Shown here piece by piece: positions 8,127 through 16,096 of a stretch of DNA of 64,000 nucleotides (the stretch's first letter is position 1; every line of letters begins with the position of its first letter). A program made the translations under genes and the position numbers. Source of the DNA: Herbaspirillum sp. SJZ106 (lineage in GTDB: Bacteria > Pseudomonadota > Gammaproteobacteria > Burkholderiales > Burkholderiaceae_D); contig NZ_VFNI01000004.1 in NCBI RefSeq assembly GCF_006715495.1, positions 191,013 through 255,012 of the forward strand, in the 5' to 3' direction. Under the pieces are notes generated by a model. That model saw only the letters and a list, made by a program, of their open reading frames with translations. It ran no database searches and was not told where the DNA came from.

Positions 8127-9853
8127 GGCGCCGCTTTCTTGCCGTCGCCGGTCGTGGCCGCGTCCGGGGCCGGATCATTGGCCACAATCACGCGGCGCGG
8201 ATCCTGGCCGATCAGGCGCATCGGCAGCTTGCGTTCCTGCAACTGCTTGTAGAGGGTGGGATCGACGATGGCGATGTCCTTCTTGCCGGCCGCATGGTCG
8301 GCCACCCATTGGGCGACGAAGGCGTCCATGGTGGGCAGCCACAACTGCGGTTCCTGCTTCAGGCCGAATGCCATTTCGTCGGCGTGCTGGACCAAGGTCA
8401 TCGTGCGGCGCAGGTAGAAAGGCAGCGCCTGCTCATAGCGGCCCACCAGGTAAATCGGGGTTTCGGGCTTCAATTCCGCCTGCAGCACGGGAACATAGTC
8501 GACGCCGGCGGAGTAGCGGCCCTGCGGATCGTGCCCCAGCATCAGCACCTGGCCGGCGAGGAAAGCGGTGGCGGCCAGCGCGGTCACCGCCACATCCTTG
8601 TGCTGGCGAGCCAGGCGGATGGCGGCGATGCCGCCGATGAAAAACAGCAGCGTGGCGGCATAGATATACGGCACATGCGCCTCGACCAGCGGACGCGAGA
8701 AGGCGTCCTTGGCCAGCGACGGGACGCGCGGAATGAACGCCAGCCCAACCGCGCACGGCACCGCCACCAGCGAGCCGGCCAGGGCCAGCGCCTTGTAGTC
8801 GGCCTTCTCCAGGTAACAGGCGATCAGCAGCGCCAGGGCCGGGAAGATCGGCAGGATGTAGGAGGGCAGCTTCGAGTCCGAGATGCTGAAGAAGACGAAG
8901 ATGAAGACGGCCCAGATCAGCAGCAGTTTCTTCGGCTGGAAGCGTCCGCCGTTGAGGCTGTTGTAGGCGGCGGTGTCGCGCTGTTCGCGCATGCCTTGCC
9001 ACAGCCCCTGGAAGAACACGCCCAGCCACGGGACGATGCCCAGCAGCAGGATGGGAATGAAGTAGTACCACGGGCCGGTGCGGCTGTGGATCTTGGAGGT
9101 GAAGCGCTGGAAGTGCTCGTGGATGAAGAAGAACTGCGGGAATTCCGGGTTCTTCAGCGACACGGCCACGAACCACGGCGTGGTAATGGCGAAGAACAGG
9201 AGCAGGCCCTTGAGCAGGTGCAGCCGCTTCCAGATCGCCCAGTCGCGCGAGAACAGCGTGTACAGCACCAGTACCGCGCCAGGCAGCACGACGCCGATCA
9301 GTCCCTTGGACAGCACCGCCAGCGCCATCCCGGCCCAGCACAGCAGCATCCAGTTGCGCTGGCTTTCACGCGAGGCGTCGTTGCGCTGGGCCATGAGCAG
9401 CGCGCACAGCGCGATGGTCATCATGCCCGACAGGCCCATGTCCAGCGTGTTGATATGGCCCATGCCGGCCCAGAAGAAACTCGACGCCAGCACCAGCGCG
9501 GCATAGAAGCCGACGCGGCCGTTGAACACGCGAACGCCGGTGTAGGCTGCCAGGCCGATGCCGAGCAGGCCGCACAGGCCGGTCCACAGGCGCGCCTGCC
9601 ATTCACCCAGGCCGAACAGCTCGAAGGTGAGGGCATTCATCCAGGTTTGCAGCGGCGGCTTTTCGAAATACTTGATGCCGTTCAGGCGGGTGGTGATCCA
9701 GTCCTGGGTGGCGACCATTTCGCGCGCCATTTCCGCATAGCGGCCCTCATCGGTGGGTACCAGGGTGCGGGCGCCCAGCATCCAGAACCACACCAGCAAA
9801 AACAGGATAAGCAGCGTCCAGACGAACGCTTTCGATTTGTACAGTTCGCGCAT
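8123..9853 (-). CDS. arnT: ArnT-type GT83 4-amino-4-deoxy-L-arabinose lipid A transferase
   Basis: A polytopic GT83 glycosyltransferase of 576 residues. It would transfer Ara4N from undecaprenyl phosphate to lipid A phosphate on the periplasmic face, giving resistance to cationic peptides and polymyxin. The first helix (about residues 10-28) is followed by the periplasmic loop LVPTDEGRYAEMAREM with the conserved Asp-Glu. FEKPPLQTW and a dozen hydrophobic segments come next. ATG 9853 is chosen; the open frame continues far upstream, but that part overlaps the preceding gene and is not ArnT-like. GT83 also includes other PMT-like transferases; the arn context supports this call. Confidence 0.87.
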   Translation of the reverse strand: MRELYKSKAFVWTLLILFLLVWFWMLGARTLVPTDEGRYAEMAREMVATQDWITTRLNGIKYFEKPPLQTWMNALTFELFGLGEWQARLWTGLCGLLGIGLAAYTGVRVFNGRVGFYAALVLASSFFWAGMGHINTLDMGLSGMMTIALCALLMAQRNDASRESQRNWMLLCWAGMALAVLSKGLIGVVLPGAVLVLYTLFSRDWAIWKRLHLLKGLLLFFAITTPWFVAVSLKNPEFPQFFFIHEHFQRFTSKIHSRTGPWYYFIPILLLGIVPWLGVFFQGLWQGMREQRDTAAYNSLNGGRFQPKKLLLIWAVFIFVFFSISDSKLPSYILPIFPALALLIACYLEKADYKALALAGSLVAVPCAVGLAFIPRVPSLAKDAFSRPLVEAHVPYIYAATLLFFIGGIAAIRLARQHKDVAVTALAATAFLAGQVLMLGHDPQGRYSAGVDYVPVLQAELKPETPIYLVGRYEQALPFYLRRTMTLVQHADEMAFGLKQEPQLWLPTMDAFVAQWVADHAAGKKDIAIVDPTLYKQLQERKLPMRLIGQDPRRVIVANDPAPDAATTGDGKKAAP

Positions 9854-9909
9854 TGACGGCGGTTCCTTGTGCGTGTCTTGGGTTTTTTGTCGCGGCAGGC
9901 CGAAGCCGT

Positions 9910-10290
9910 TCAGCTCTTGGGAGGGATGATCAGCGCCAGCGCCACCTTGCGGCCTTCGGCCATCAGGATATTGTAGGTGCGGCAGGCAGCCTGGTTGTCC
10001 ATGCACTCGACGCCGATGCGGCGCGCGGTCAGGGCGGCGATCAGCTTGGGATGGATAAAGCGCTGGCGCTCGCCGGTGCCGAGGATGACCACGTCGGGCT
10101 GGGTGGCGTCGATCTGGGCGAAGTCGGCCACGGTAAGCGCCTCGAAGCTTGCCACGGGCCACGGAGCCGGTTCGGTTTCGGGCAGCACGACCAGGCTGTG
10201 GGTGAAGCGGATGGCATTGAGCTCAACGCCGTCTTCATCGTAAGCGGTGACAGTCTGGTATTGCTTGGTTTCGGTTGAATGAAGCTTCAT
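9910..10290 (-). CDS. Mth938/NDUFAF3-like domain protein (DUF498)
   Basis: A 126-residue soluble protein of the Mth938-like family. LNAIRFTHSLVVLPE, PDVVILGTGERQRF and the C-terminal GRKVALALIIP are characteristic. Bacterial members have no settled function; the mitochondrial relative NDUFAF3 assists complex I assembly. Only 57 nt separate it from arnT on the same strand, so it could be the first gene of the arn transcript, although a link to lipid A modification is not established. It is divergent from alaA. Confidence 0.8.
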   Translation of the reverse strand: MKLHSTETKQYQTVTAYDEDGVELNAIRFTHSLVVLPETEPAPWPVASFEALTVADFAQIDATQPDVVILGTGERQRFIHPKLIAALTARRIGVECMDNQAACRTYNILMAEGRKVALALIIPPKS

Positions 10291-10703
10291 CGCAAGATGG
10301 GCTGGAAGGCGTGCGGATCATCGGCCGGCGGGGGCGCCGGGATGTCATTCCGACATGCGTTGCAGCAATCTGGTCGTAAAGTGCTGCATTGTAGCCGTTT
10401 CCTTATCCGGCGCACGCCTATTTGATTGATAAAATGAACAGCTTTGGGCAAAATGGCCGGTTCCCGGCCGCTGGGCGATGGGCGCGCGCAAGCGTGTTTT
10501 GCGCCGCTTTCGTTGCGCTGCGCGCATGCGCGCCAAGCGAAGCCGCCGCGCGAGTTGCCGCAAGGAACCGGAGATAAACCAAGGGATGCGCCGTGATGGA
10601 GAGGCAGGAACCTGAAAGGTTCCTTGCCCGCCCGGCGCCAAGAGAAACGGACCAGCCCCGCATGCCGCGGCGCCCCCGCTTCAGAACAAGTAGAGGAATG
10701 GCT
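10291..10703. promoter_or_regulatory. Intergenic region between the divergent DUF498 gene and alaA, with an inverted repeat
   Basis: No gene is supported here. A perfect inverted repeat AGGAACCT-GAA-AGGTTCCT lies at 10606-10624, about 80 nt before alaA. It has no U-tract and could be an operator or leader hairpin. A TACAAT hexamer occurs on the minus strand about 90-100 nt upstream of the DUF498 gene, without a good -35 partner. Confidence 0.4.
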
Positions 10704-11933
10704 GTGCGACCGATTCAGAAATCCAAGAAACTGGCAGATGTTTGTTACGACATTCGTGGTCCCGTGCTGGAAAAAGCGCGTCAGATGGAGGAAGAGGGCC
10801 ACAAGATCATCAAGCTCAACATCGGCAACCTGGCCGCCTTTGGCTTCGACGCCCCGGACGAGATCGTCCAGGACATGATCCGCAACATGGGCAACGCCTC
10901 CGGCTATACCGATTCCAAGGGTCTGTTCGCGCCGCGCAAGTCGGTCATGCACTACACCCAGCAAAAGAAGATCGAGGGCGTGACCATCGATGACATCTAC
11001 CTGGGCAACGGCGCTTCCGAGCTGATCGTCATGAGCGTGAACGCCTTGCTCAACACCGGCGACGAAGTGCTGGTGCCGTCGCCCGACTATCCGCTGTGGA
11101 CCGCCGCGGTGAGTCTCTCGGGCGGCACCCCGGTGCATTACGTGTGCGACGAGCAGCAAGGCTGGCAGCCCGACATCGCCGACATCAAGAAGAAGATCAC
11201 GCCCAACACCCGTGCGATCGTGGTCATCAACCCCAACAACCCGACCGGCGCGCTGTACTCGGTCGAGGTGCTGAAGGAAATCATCGAGCTGGCGCGCCAG
11301 CACCAGCTGATCATCCTGGCCGACGAGATCTACGACAAGGTGCTCTACGACGGCAATACCCATACCTCGCTGGCTTCGCTGGCCGACGACGTGCTGTTCA
11401 TCACCTTCAACGGCCTGTCCAAGAACTACCGCTCGTGCGGCTATCGTGCCGGCTGGATGGTGGTCTCGGGCGAGAAGAAGCATGCCAGGGACTATATCGA
11501 AGGCCTCAACATGCTGGCCTCGATGCGCCTGTGCGCCAACGCGCCGGGACAGTTTGCGATCCAGACCGCGCTGGGCGGCTACCAGAGCATCAACGACCTG
11601 GTCGGCCCGAACGGCCGCCTGACCAAGCAGCGCGACCTGGCGCACAAGCTGCTGACCGACATCCCGGGCGTGAGCTGCGTCAAGCCGAAGTCGGCGTTGT
11701 ACATGTTCCCGCGCCTGGATCCGGAAATCTATCCGATCAAGGATGACCAGGAGTTCGCCTACGAACTGCTGGCCGAAGAGAAGGTGCTGATCGTGCAGGG
11801 CACCGGCTTCAACTGCCCGACGCCGGACCACTTCCGCGTGGTGTTCCTGCCCAATACCGACGACCTGACCGAATCCATGGGCCGCATCGCCCATTTCCTG
11901 GAAGGTTATCGCCGTCGGCACGGCACCGCCTGA
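10704..11933 (+). CDS. alaA: Alanine-forming PLP aminotransferase (AlaA/YfbQ type)
   Basis: A class I aminotransferase that makes alanine from pyruvate with glutamate as donor. From the GTG at 10704 it is 409 residues and begins MRPIQKSKKL, aligning with the start of E. coli AlaA. The PLP lysine falls at K240 in FNGLSKNYR, the same number as in E. coli. INPNNPTGA and LADEIYDK are further class I landmarks. An ATG two codons upstream (10698) is too close to the GAGGA site (1 nt), whereas the GTG has 6-nt spacing, so the GTG is preferred. It is followed in the same direction by hom. Confidence 0.9.
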   Translation: MRPIQKSKKLADVCYDIRGPVLEKARQMEEEGHKIIKLNIGNLAAFGFDAPDEIVQDMIRNMGNASGYTDSKGLFAPRKSVMHYTQQKKIEGVTIDDIYLGNGASELIVMSVNALLNTGDEVLVPSPDYPLWTAAVSLSGGTPVHYVCDEQQGWQPDIADIKKKITPNTRAIVVINPNNPTGALYSVEVLKEIIELARQHQLIILADEIYDKVLYDGNTHTSLASLADDVLFITFNGLSKNYRSCGYRAGWMVVSGEKKHARDYIEGLNMLASMRLCANAPGQFAIQTALGGYQSINDLVGPNGRLTKQRDLAHKLLTDIPGVSCVKPKSALYMFPRLDPEIYPIKDDQEFAYELLAEEKVLIVQGTGFNCPTPDHFRVVFLPNTDDLTESMGRIAHFLEGYRRRHGTA

Positions 11934-12063
11934 ACTGTCGGCAACGCATCCGGCATCACCGCGCGGCAACGTGGCAAGGCCGCGCAGCGATTACCGTTTT
12001 ACTTGCAGTACCCGTCCTGTTCCGTGAGCAGGGCGGCAATTTTTCACCAACCACGAAGACAAT

Positions 12064-13374
12064 ATGAAATCCATCAAAGTAGGTTTGCTCGGCATCGGCA
12101 CCGTGGGTTCCGGTACTTTCAATGTTCTCAAGCGCAACCAGGAAGAGATTGCGGGCCGCGCCGGCCGGGGCATTGAAATTACCATGGTGGCCGATCTCAA
12201 CACCGAGCGCGCCACCGAACTGACCAATGGAGAAGTCAAGGTTGTCAACGACGCCAACCTGGTGGTGAACGACCCTGACATCGACATCGTCATCGAGCTG
12301 ATCGGCGGCTACGGCATCGCCAAGGATCTGGTCTTGAAGGCCATCGCCAACGGCAAGCACGTGGTCACTGCCAACAAGGCGCTGATCGCCACGCACGGCA
12401 ACGAGATCTTCAAGGCGGCGCAGGAAAAGGGCGTGATGGTCGCATTCGAAGCGGCGGTCGCCGGCGGCATCCCCATCATCAAGGCGCTGCGCGAAGGCCT
12501 GACCGCCAACCGCATCCAGTGGATCGCCGGCATCATCAACGGCACCACCAACTTCATCCTCTCCGAGATGCGCGACAAGGGCCTGGACTTCGACGTGGTG
12601 CTCAAGGAAGCGCAGCGCCTGGGCTATGCCGAAGCCGATCCGACCTTCGACATCGAAGGCGTGGACGCCGCCCACAAGCTGACCATCATGGCCTCGATCG
12701 CCTTCGGCATCCCGGTGCAATTCGACAAAGCCCACGTGGAAGGCATCACCAAACTGCAGGCCAGCGACATCACCTACGCCGAGCAACTGGGCTACCGCAT
12801 CAAGCTGCTGGGCATCACGCGCCAGACCGAGAAGGGCATCGAACTGCGCGTGCACCCGACGCTGATCCCGGCGCAGCGACTGATCGCCAATGTCGAAGGC
12901 GCGATGAATGCGGTGGTAGTACGCGGCGACGCCGTCGGCGAGACCCTGTACTACGGCAAGGGCGCCGGCTCCGAGCCGACCGCCTCGGCCGTGATCGCCG
13001 ACCTGGTCGACATCACCCGCCTGGCCACCGCCGATCCGGAGCACCGCGTGCCGTACCTGGCGTTCCAGCCCGGCGCCATGGCCGATACGCCGGTGCTGCC
13101 GATGGCCGAGGTCACCACCAGCTATTACCTGCGCATGCGCGTGGCCGACAAGCCGGGCGTGCTGGCCGACGTTACCCGCATCCTGGCGGATTCGTCGATC
13201 TCGATCGATGCCATGCTGCAGAAGGAGCCTGCCGAAGGCGAGCAGCAGACCGACATCATCATGCTGACCCACCAGACCCAGGAAAAGAACATCGAGGCGG
13301 CCATCGCCAAGATCGAAGCGCTGCAGACGGTGGTCGGCAAGGTTACCAAGATCCGCCTGGAAGAGTTGAACTGA
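12064..13374 (+). CDS. hom: Homoserine dehydrogenase
   Basis: A 436-residue monofunctional homoserine dehydrogenase that reduces aspartate semialdehyde to homoserine for threonine and methionine synthesis. The N-terminal Rossmann motif GLLGIGTVGSG (residues 7-17) binds NAD(P). The centre has TANKALIATHG and AGIINGTTNFIL, and FDIEGVDAAHK carries the substrate region. A C-terminal ACT domain (YYLRMRVADKPGVLADV onward, about 350-430) suggests threonine feedback control. It lies 130 nt after alaA and ends at a strong bidirectional terminator. thrC follows about 5.8 kb further on, beyond an inserted minus-strand block. Confidence 0.96.
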   Translation: MKSIKVGLLGIGTVGSGTFNVLKRNQEEIAGRAGRGIEITMVADLNTERATELTNGEVKVVNDANLVVNDPDIDIVIELIGGYGIAKDLVLKAIANGKHVVTANKALIATHGNEIFKAAQEKGVMVAFEAAVAGGIPIIKALREGLTANRIQWIAGIINGTTNFILSEMRDKGLDFDVVLKEAQRLGYAEADPTFDIEGVDAAHKLTIMASIAFGIPVQFDKAHVEGITKLQASDITYAEQLGYRIKLLGITRQTEKGIELRVHPTLIPAQRLIANVEGAMNAVVVRGDAVGETLYYGKGAGSEPTASAVIADLVDITRLATADPEHRVPYLAFQPGAMADTPVLPMAEVTTSYYLRMRVADKPGVLADVTRILADSSISIDAMLQKEPAEGEQQTDIIMLTHQTQEKNIEAAIAKIEALQTVVGKVTKIRLEELN

Positions 13375-13406
13375 ACGGTGGGGCCAATGGCAATGGCCCG
13401 CCAATG

Positions 13407-13437
13407 AAAAACGGAGCCGTATGGCTCCGTTTTTTTA
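13407..13437. terminator. Bidirectional Rho-independent terminator between hom and the convergent gene
   Basis: ACGGAGCC (13411-13418) pairs with GGCTCCGT (13423-13430) around a GTAT loop. It is flanked by A-runs on the left and seven T on the right, so it can serve both hom and the minus-strand gene ending at 13463. Confidence 0.9.
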
Positions 13438-13462
13438 TGCCTGACGCAGGGGGGGCGGGGGC

Positions 13463-13903
13463 TTACTTCTTCTTGAGCTCGTAGCCGCACACCGCCTGCA
13501 GCATGGCGTCGCCGACTGACATCGGCTTGGGCTTGGTGAATTCCATGCCCTTGAGGGCGCTGGTATGGTCGCGCTTGTCGCCCTTGCCGTCGTTCTCGGC
13601 GAAGATGATCTCGCTGACCAGCTTCATGGTGCCGGCCTTGCAGTTGTACTGGTGCAAATCCTTGTAGGACTTCAGGCTGGGGAAGCTGGCGTCGCCGGTG
13701 TTGGGGCGGGCTTCCTTGAAATTCCACAGCGACCATGCCTCGCGGATGCCGCCGCTTTCGACGATGGAGTCGGTATCGACCAGCAGCGAGGACTGGTCCG
13801 TGCCGCCCAGGGCCTGCCAATTCTCCGCATGCGCCGGCGCGCCAGCCAGCAAGGCGCCGAATGCGCCGGAGATCGCCAGCAAGGTCTTGATCTTTTGTTT
13901 CAT
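13463..13903 (-). CDS. Secreted Adhesin_E-like small protein
   Basis: A 146-residue protein with a clear Sec signal peptide (MKQKIKTLLAISGAFGALLA, cleavage probably after APAHA). The mature domain is beta-rich and has two cysteines. The pattern (NWQALGG, VDTDSI, REAWSLWNF, YNCKAGTMKLVSEIIF) resembles the surface-adhesin protein E family found in many Proteobacteria. Function is unproven; a periplasmic or surface location is inferred from the signal. The open frame extends upstream to 14020 but the ATG at 13903 places the signal peptide at the N-terminus. It converges on hom. Confidence 0.7.
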   Translation of the reverse strand: MKQKIKTLLAISGAFGALLAGAPAHAENWQALGGTDQSSLLVDTDSIVESGGIREAWSLWNFKEARPNTGDASFPSLKSYKDLHQYNCKAGTMKLVSEIIFAENDGKGDKRDHTSALKGMEFTKPKPMSVGDAMLQAVCGYELKKK

Positions 13904-13997
13904 GCCATTTCCATCCTTCTTGAGTTGAATGCCGTCTTTGATGTGGCTGTCGCGCGGGAGTTTCCGCCATGGCGGACGCACGAAGTGCCGCAGCATA

Positions 13998-14079
13998 GCC
14001 CGGCGTTGCCGGGCTTTCAAGGGTGGTAACGTTTTATTTCATCTGGCCGGGCGGGATTTGTTTCTTTATGGAAACAAAT
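13998..14079. other. Two hairpins between the Adhesin_E-like gene and the LpoB-group operon
   Basis: GCCCGGC-GTT-GCCGGGC (13998-14014) and a 9-bp stem ATTTGTTTC/GAAACAAAT (14056-14064 with 14071-14079) lie downstream of the operon that ends at 14101. Neither has a proper U-tract on the minus strand, so termination is uncertain. Confidence 0.4.
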
Positions 14080-14100
14080 TGGGCCATCCCGGATGCCTGG

Positions 14101-14961
14101 TCACTTGAAGACCACGGTGCGCTCTTCCTGTGCAGGCGCATTGGCCGGTCCGGCATTGCGCGCGGCGCGGGAGGCGCGGGTGGATGCGGCAGGGTTGAAT
14201 TGCGCCTCCATTTCGCTGGCCACGGCATCGCCCAGCGAGCGCGAGACTTCCTGCATGACCTTGCTCTTGTTGAGCGCGATCCGGGTTCCGGCGGCATTGG
14301 CCAGGCGCGTGTCCGAACCTTCGCCCATGGCCGAGAAGGCCGCCTTGATCTCATAGGTCCTGGTATTGATCAGCGAGAACTCGCCCACCAGTTCCAGCGC
14401 CAGCGAGAACGACACCGCATTCGATCCCTGGATGGGATGGGTCTCCTGGCGGAAGTCGACGTTGTTGATGCTGCCGAACAGCACATAGTCGGCCCCGAGG
14501 TAATAGCCTTGCTTGATGCGGGCGATGATGTCGTACAGCTTTTCCGTGTTTTGCTGGGTCCACGGCTTGCCTTGCACCAGGCGGTATGAGCCGGACTTGA
14601 GCAGTTCGCCCTTGATGTCGGCGGTAAATTTGCGCAGTTCGCCGCGGCTGATCACGGTGACGCTGCCCGAGGCCGCCACCACCGAACTTTCGCCGCGGCT
14701 CGACGAGCGTTCGGACGCCGAGCCCGACGAGCTGTTGGCCGAATCGCGGAACTGCCCGCTGGACGAGGAGCGGTTGTCATGCTTCTCGCGCGCTTCGAAG
14801 TATTGGAAATACTCCTTCACCTGCTCTTCATACGACAGGTCGGTGACGGCGATCTTGGGCAGGTTTTGCGCGCCGGCCGTGGGAGCGTCCAGCACGATGC
14901 AGGCCAGGCCGCCGATTGCGCAGGCCGCGCGCAAGATGCGCAGGAGGGAGGATGGGTACAT
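14101..14961 (-). CDS. Secreted CsgG/LpoB-fold protein with Ser-rich linker, function unknown
   Basis: A 286-residue protein with an N-terminal signal-like segment ending near ..PTAGAQ. It begins LPKIAVTDLSYEEQ, continues with a Ser-rich linker (about residues 64-95) and has a folded part with YLGADYVLFGSINNVDF. That alternation resembles the CsgG/LpoB/TolB-N-like superfamily of outer-membrane-associated proteins. It is the last gene of a four-gene block with lpoB, a YcfL homologue and a COG3014 lipoprotein. A role as a second envelope-synthesis activator is inference from fold and neighbours. No lipobox cysteine is seen, unlike LpoB. Confidence 0.55.
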   Translation of the reverse strand: MYPSSLLRILRAACAIGGLACIVLDAPTAGAQNLPKIAVTDLSYEEQVKEYFQYFEAREKHDNRSSSSGQFRDSANSSSGSASERSSSRGESSVVAASGSVTVISRGELRKFTADIKGELLKSGSYRLVQGKPWTQQNTEKLYDIIARIKQGYYLGADYVLFGSINNVDFRQETHPIQGSNAVSFSLALELVGEFSLINTRTYEIKAAFSAMGEGSDTRLANAAGTRIALNKSKVMQEVSRSLGDAVASEMEAQFNPAASTRASRAARNAGPANAPAQEERTVVFK

Positions 14962-14982
14962 GAGCGTTTCCTGAAGCGCCGT

Positions 14983-15594
14983 TCAGCGGCGCGAAGTCTT
15001 GCGGATTTCCTTTTCGTCGGCCCATTCGATGGTGCCGGCCTCGATGTCGGTCATGATCAGGCTGAACTTGTAGTAGACGTCCTTGACGTCGCCGCCGCGC
15101 TTGACGATGGAAGTGATGTTGCCTTCGATGCGGTATTGCGCGCCTTGCATCTTGCCGACCTTGGCGGTGGCCGATTTCTTGTACAGGCCGCTGTTGTTCT
15201 GGCGGGTCAGCTCGTCGGTCTGGTTCTGCATGGCGTCGATGTCGGTGGCGAAGCGCATGGTGCCGCTCTTGACCAGCTGGGTGCGGATCGAGTCGCTGAT
15301 GGAACGCGTATCGATGTATTCGCTGGTCTTGTTCTTGACGTCGGCGAAGGTGACCAGCGGCTTGCTCTTGTAACCGCTGGCCGATTGCGCCAGCGAGCGC
15401 GCCATCGATTCGGCGATGGTCTGCAGGTCGGTCGAGCCGAATTCGTTGGTCACCTGTTCCACCGCCTTGGCGTCGCCGTACTGGACGTTGCCGCCGACGG
15501 TCGGCGTGCCGGGCGTGGCGCAGCCGAACAGGGCGGCGCACAAGGCGCACAGGGCCGTATGGCGAAGCTGGCGGGAGTGGGGGATGGCGTACAT
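14983..15594 (-). CDS. lpoB: LpoB-like penicillin-binding-protein activator lipoprotein
   Basis: A 203-residue lipoprotein: the signal peptide ends in a lipobox (AALFGCATPG, Cys near residue 25). The LpoB domain shows KPLVTFADVKNKTSEYIDT, GAQYRIEGNITSI and AGTIEWADEKEIRK at the C-terminus. In E. coli LpoB is an outer-membrane lipoprotein that stimulates PBP1b from the outside of the peptidoglycan. The Pro-rich linker of the enterobacterial protein is absent here, so its reach and partner may differ. It sits 21 nt upstream of the CsgG-like gene and 40 nt downstream of ycfL. Confidence 0.85.
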   Translation of the reverse strand: MYAIPHSRQLRHTALCALCAALFGCATPGTPTVGGNVQYGDAKAVEQVTNEFGSTDLQTIAESMARSLAQSASGYKSKPLVTFADVKNKTSEYIDTRSISDSIRTQLVKSGTMRFATDIDAMQNQTDELTRQNNSGLYKKSATAKVGKMQGAQYRIEGNITSIVKRGGDVKDVYYKFSLIMTDIEAGTIEWADEKEIRKTSRR

Positions 15595-15634
15595 GGCGTT
15601 TCCTTTTTTGGATGGCGGATAAGAATTCAGCGGG

Positions 15635-16048
15635 TCATGGGCTGTTGCCGGAAGCGCTGGGCCGGCTCAGCGAACGGTTATCGGTGGCGCTGAACTGGAT
15701 CTTGAAGTCGCGCGCCCTGGTGGTCGGCGCGACGATCTGCAGCGTCAGTTTTTGCGCGCCGTGCAGCAGCACCGGTTTCCAGGCTTCGTCGTCCCATACC
15801 TGGAAGCCGGCGTCATCGAGCCACTGCACCCGGTAATAGGCGCTTTGCGGGGCGGTGTCCTGGTTGGTCAATTCGGCCTGCACCCGCAGCAGACCGTTCT
15901 GTTCGCGCATGCGCAAACCGGTGAATTGCAGCGAGGCCGGTTCGCCCATGGTTTCGATCTTGGAGGCGATGGTCTGGCCTGCGGCCGGGGAGCCGAAAAA
16001 CAGTGCGCAGGATGCTGCCAGCACGATGTTGCGTAAAAAAACTTGCAT
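15635..16048 (-). CDS. ycfL: YcfL-family (DUF1425) secreted protein
   Basis: A 137-residue protein with a Sec-type signal (VLAASCALFFGSPAAGQ). An Ig-like DUF1425 domain follows, with LRVQAELTNQD, YYRVQWLDDAGFQV and a C-terminal APTTRARDFKIQF. E. coli ycfL lies directly next to lpoB, and the same pairing is seen here. Unlike E. coli YcfL, no clear lipobox with following small residues is visible; the only early Cys is within the hydrophobic core. Function is unknown and is inferred to be tied to LpoB by conserved neighbourhood. Confidence 0.8.
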   Translation of the reverse strand: MQVFLRNIVLAASCALFFGSPAAGQTIASKIETMGEPASLQFTGLRMREQNGLLRVQAELTNQDTAPQSAYYRVQWLDDAGFQVWDDEAWKPVLLHGAQKLTLQIVAPTTRARDFKIQFSATDNRSLSRPSASGNSP

Positions 16049-16096
16049 CTGGATTCTCCGATGTGTCGATGTCGTGATGGCGCTGGCGCAGAGCAG

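Noticed and set aside
6559-9853. Interpretation of arnB and arnT as part of an O-antigen or EPS locus
   Set aside because: The complete neighbouring set arnC, both arnA halves and arnD makes aminoarabinose synthesis the simpler reading.
10287-11969. A 560-codon minus-strand frame opposite alaA
   Set aside because: alaA has intact catalytic residues; the antisense frame has no recognisable motif.
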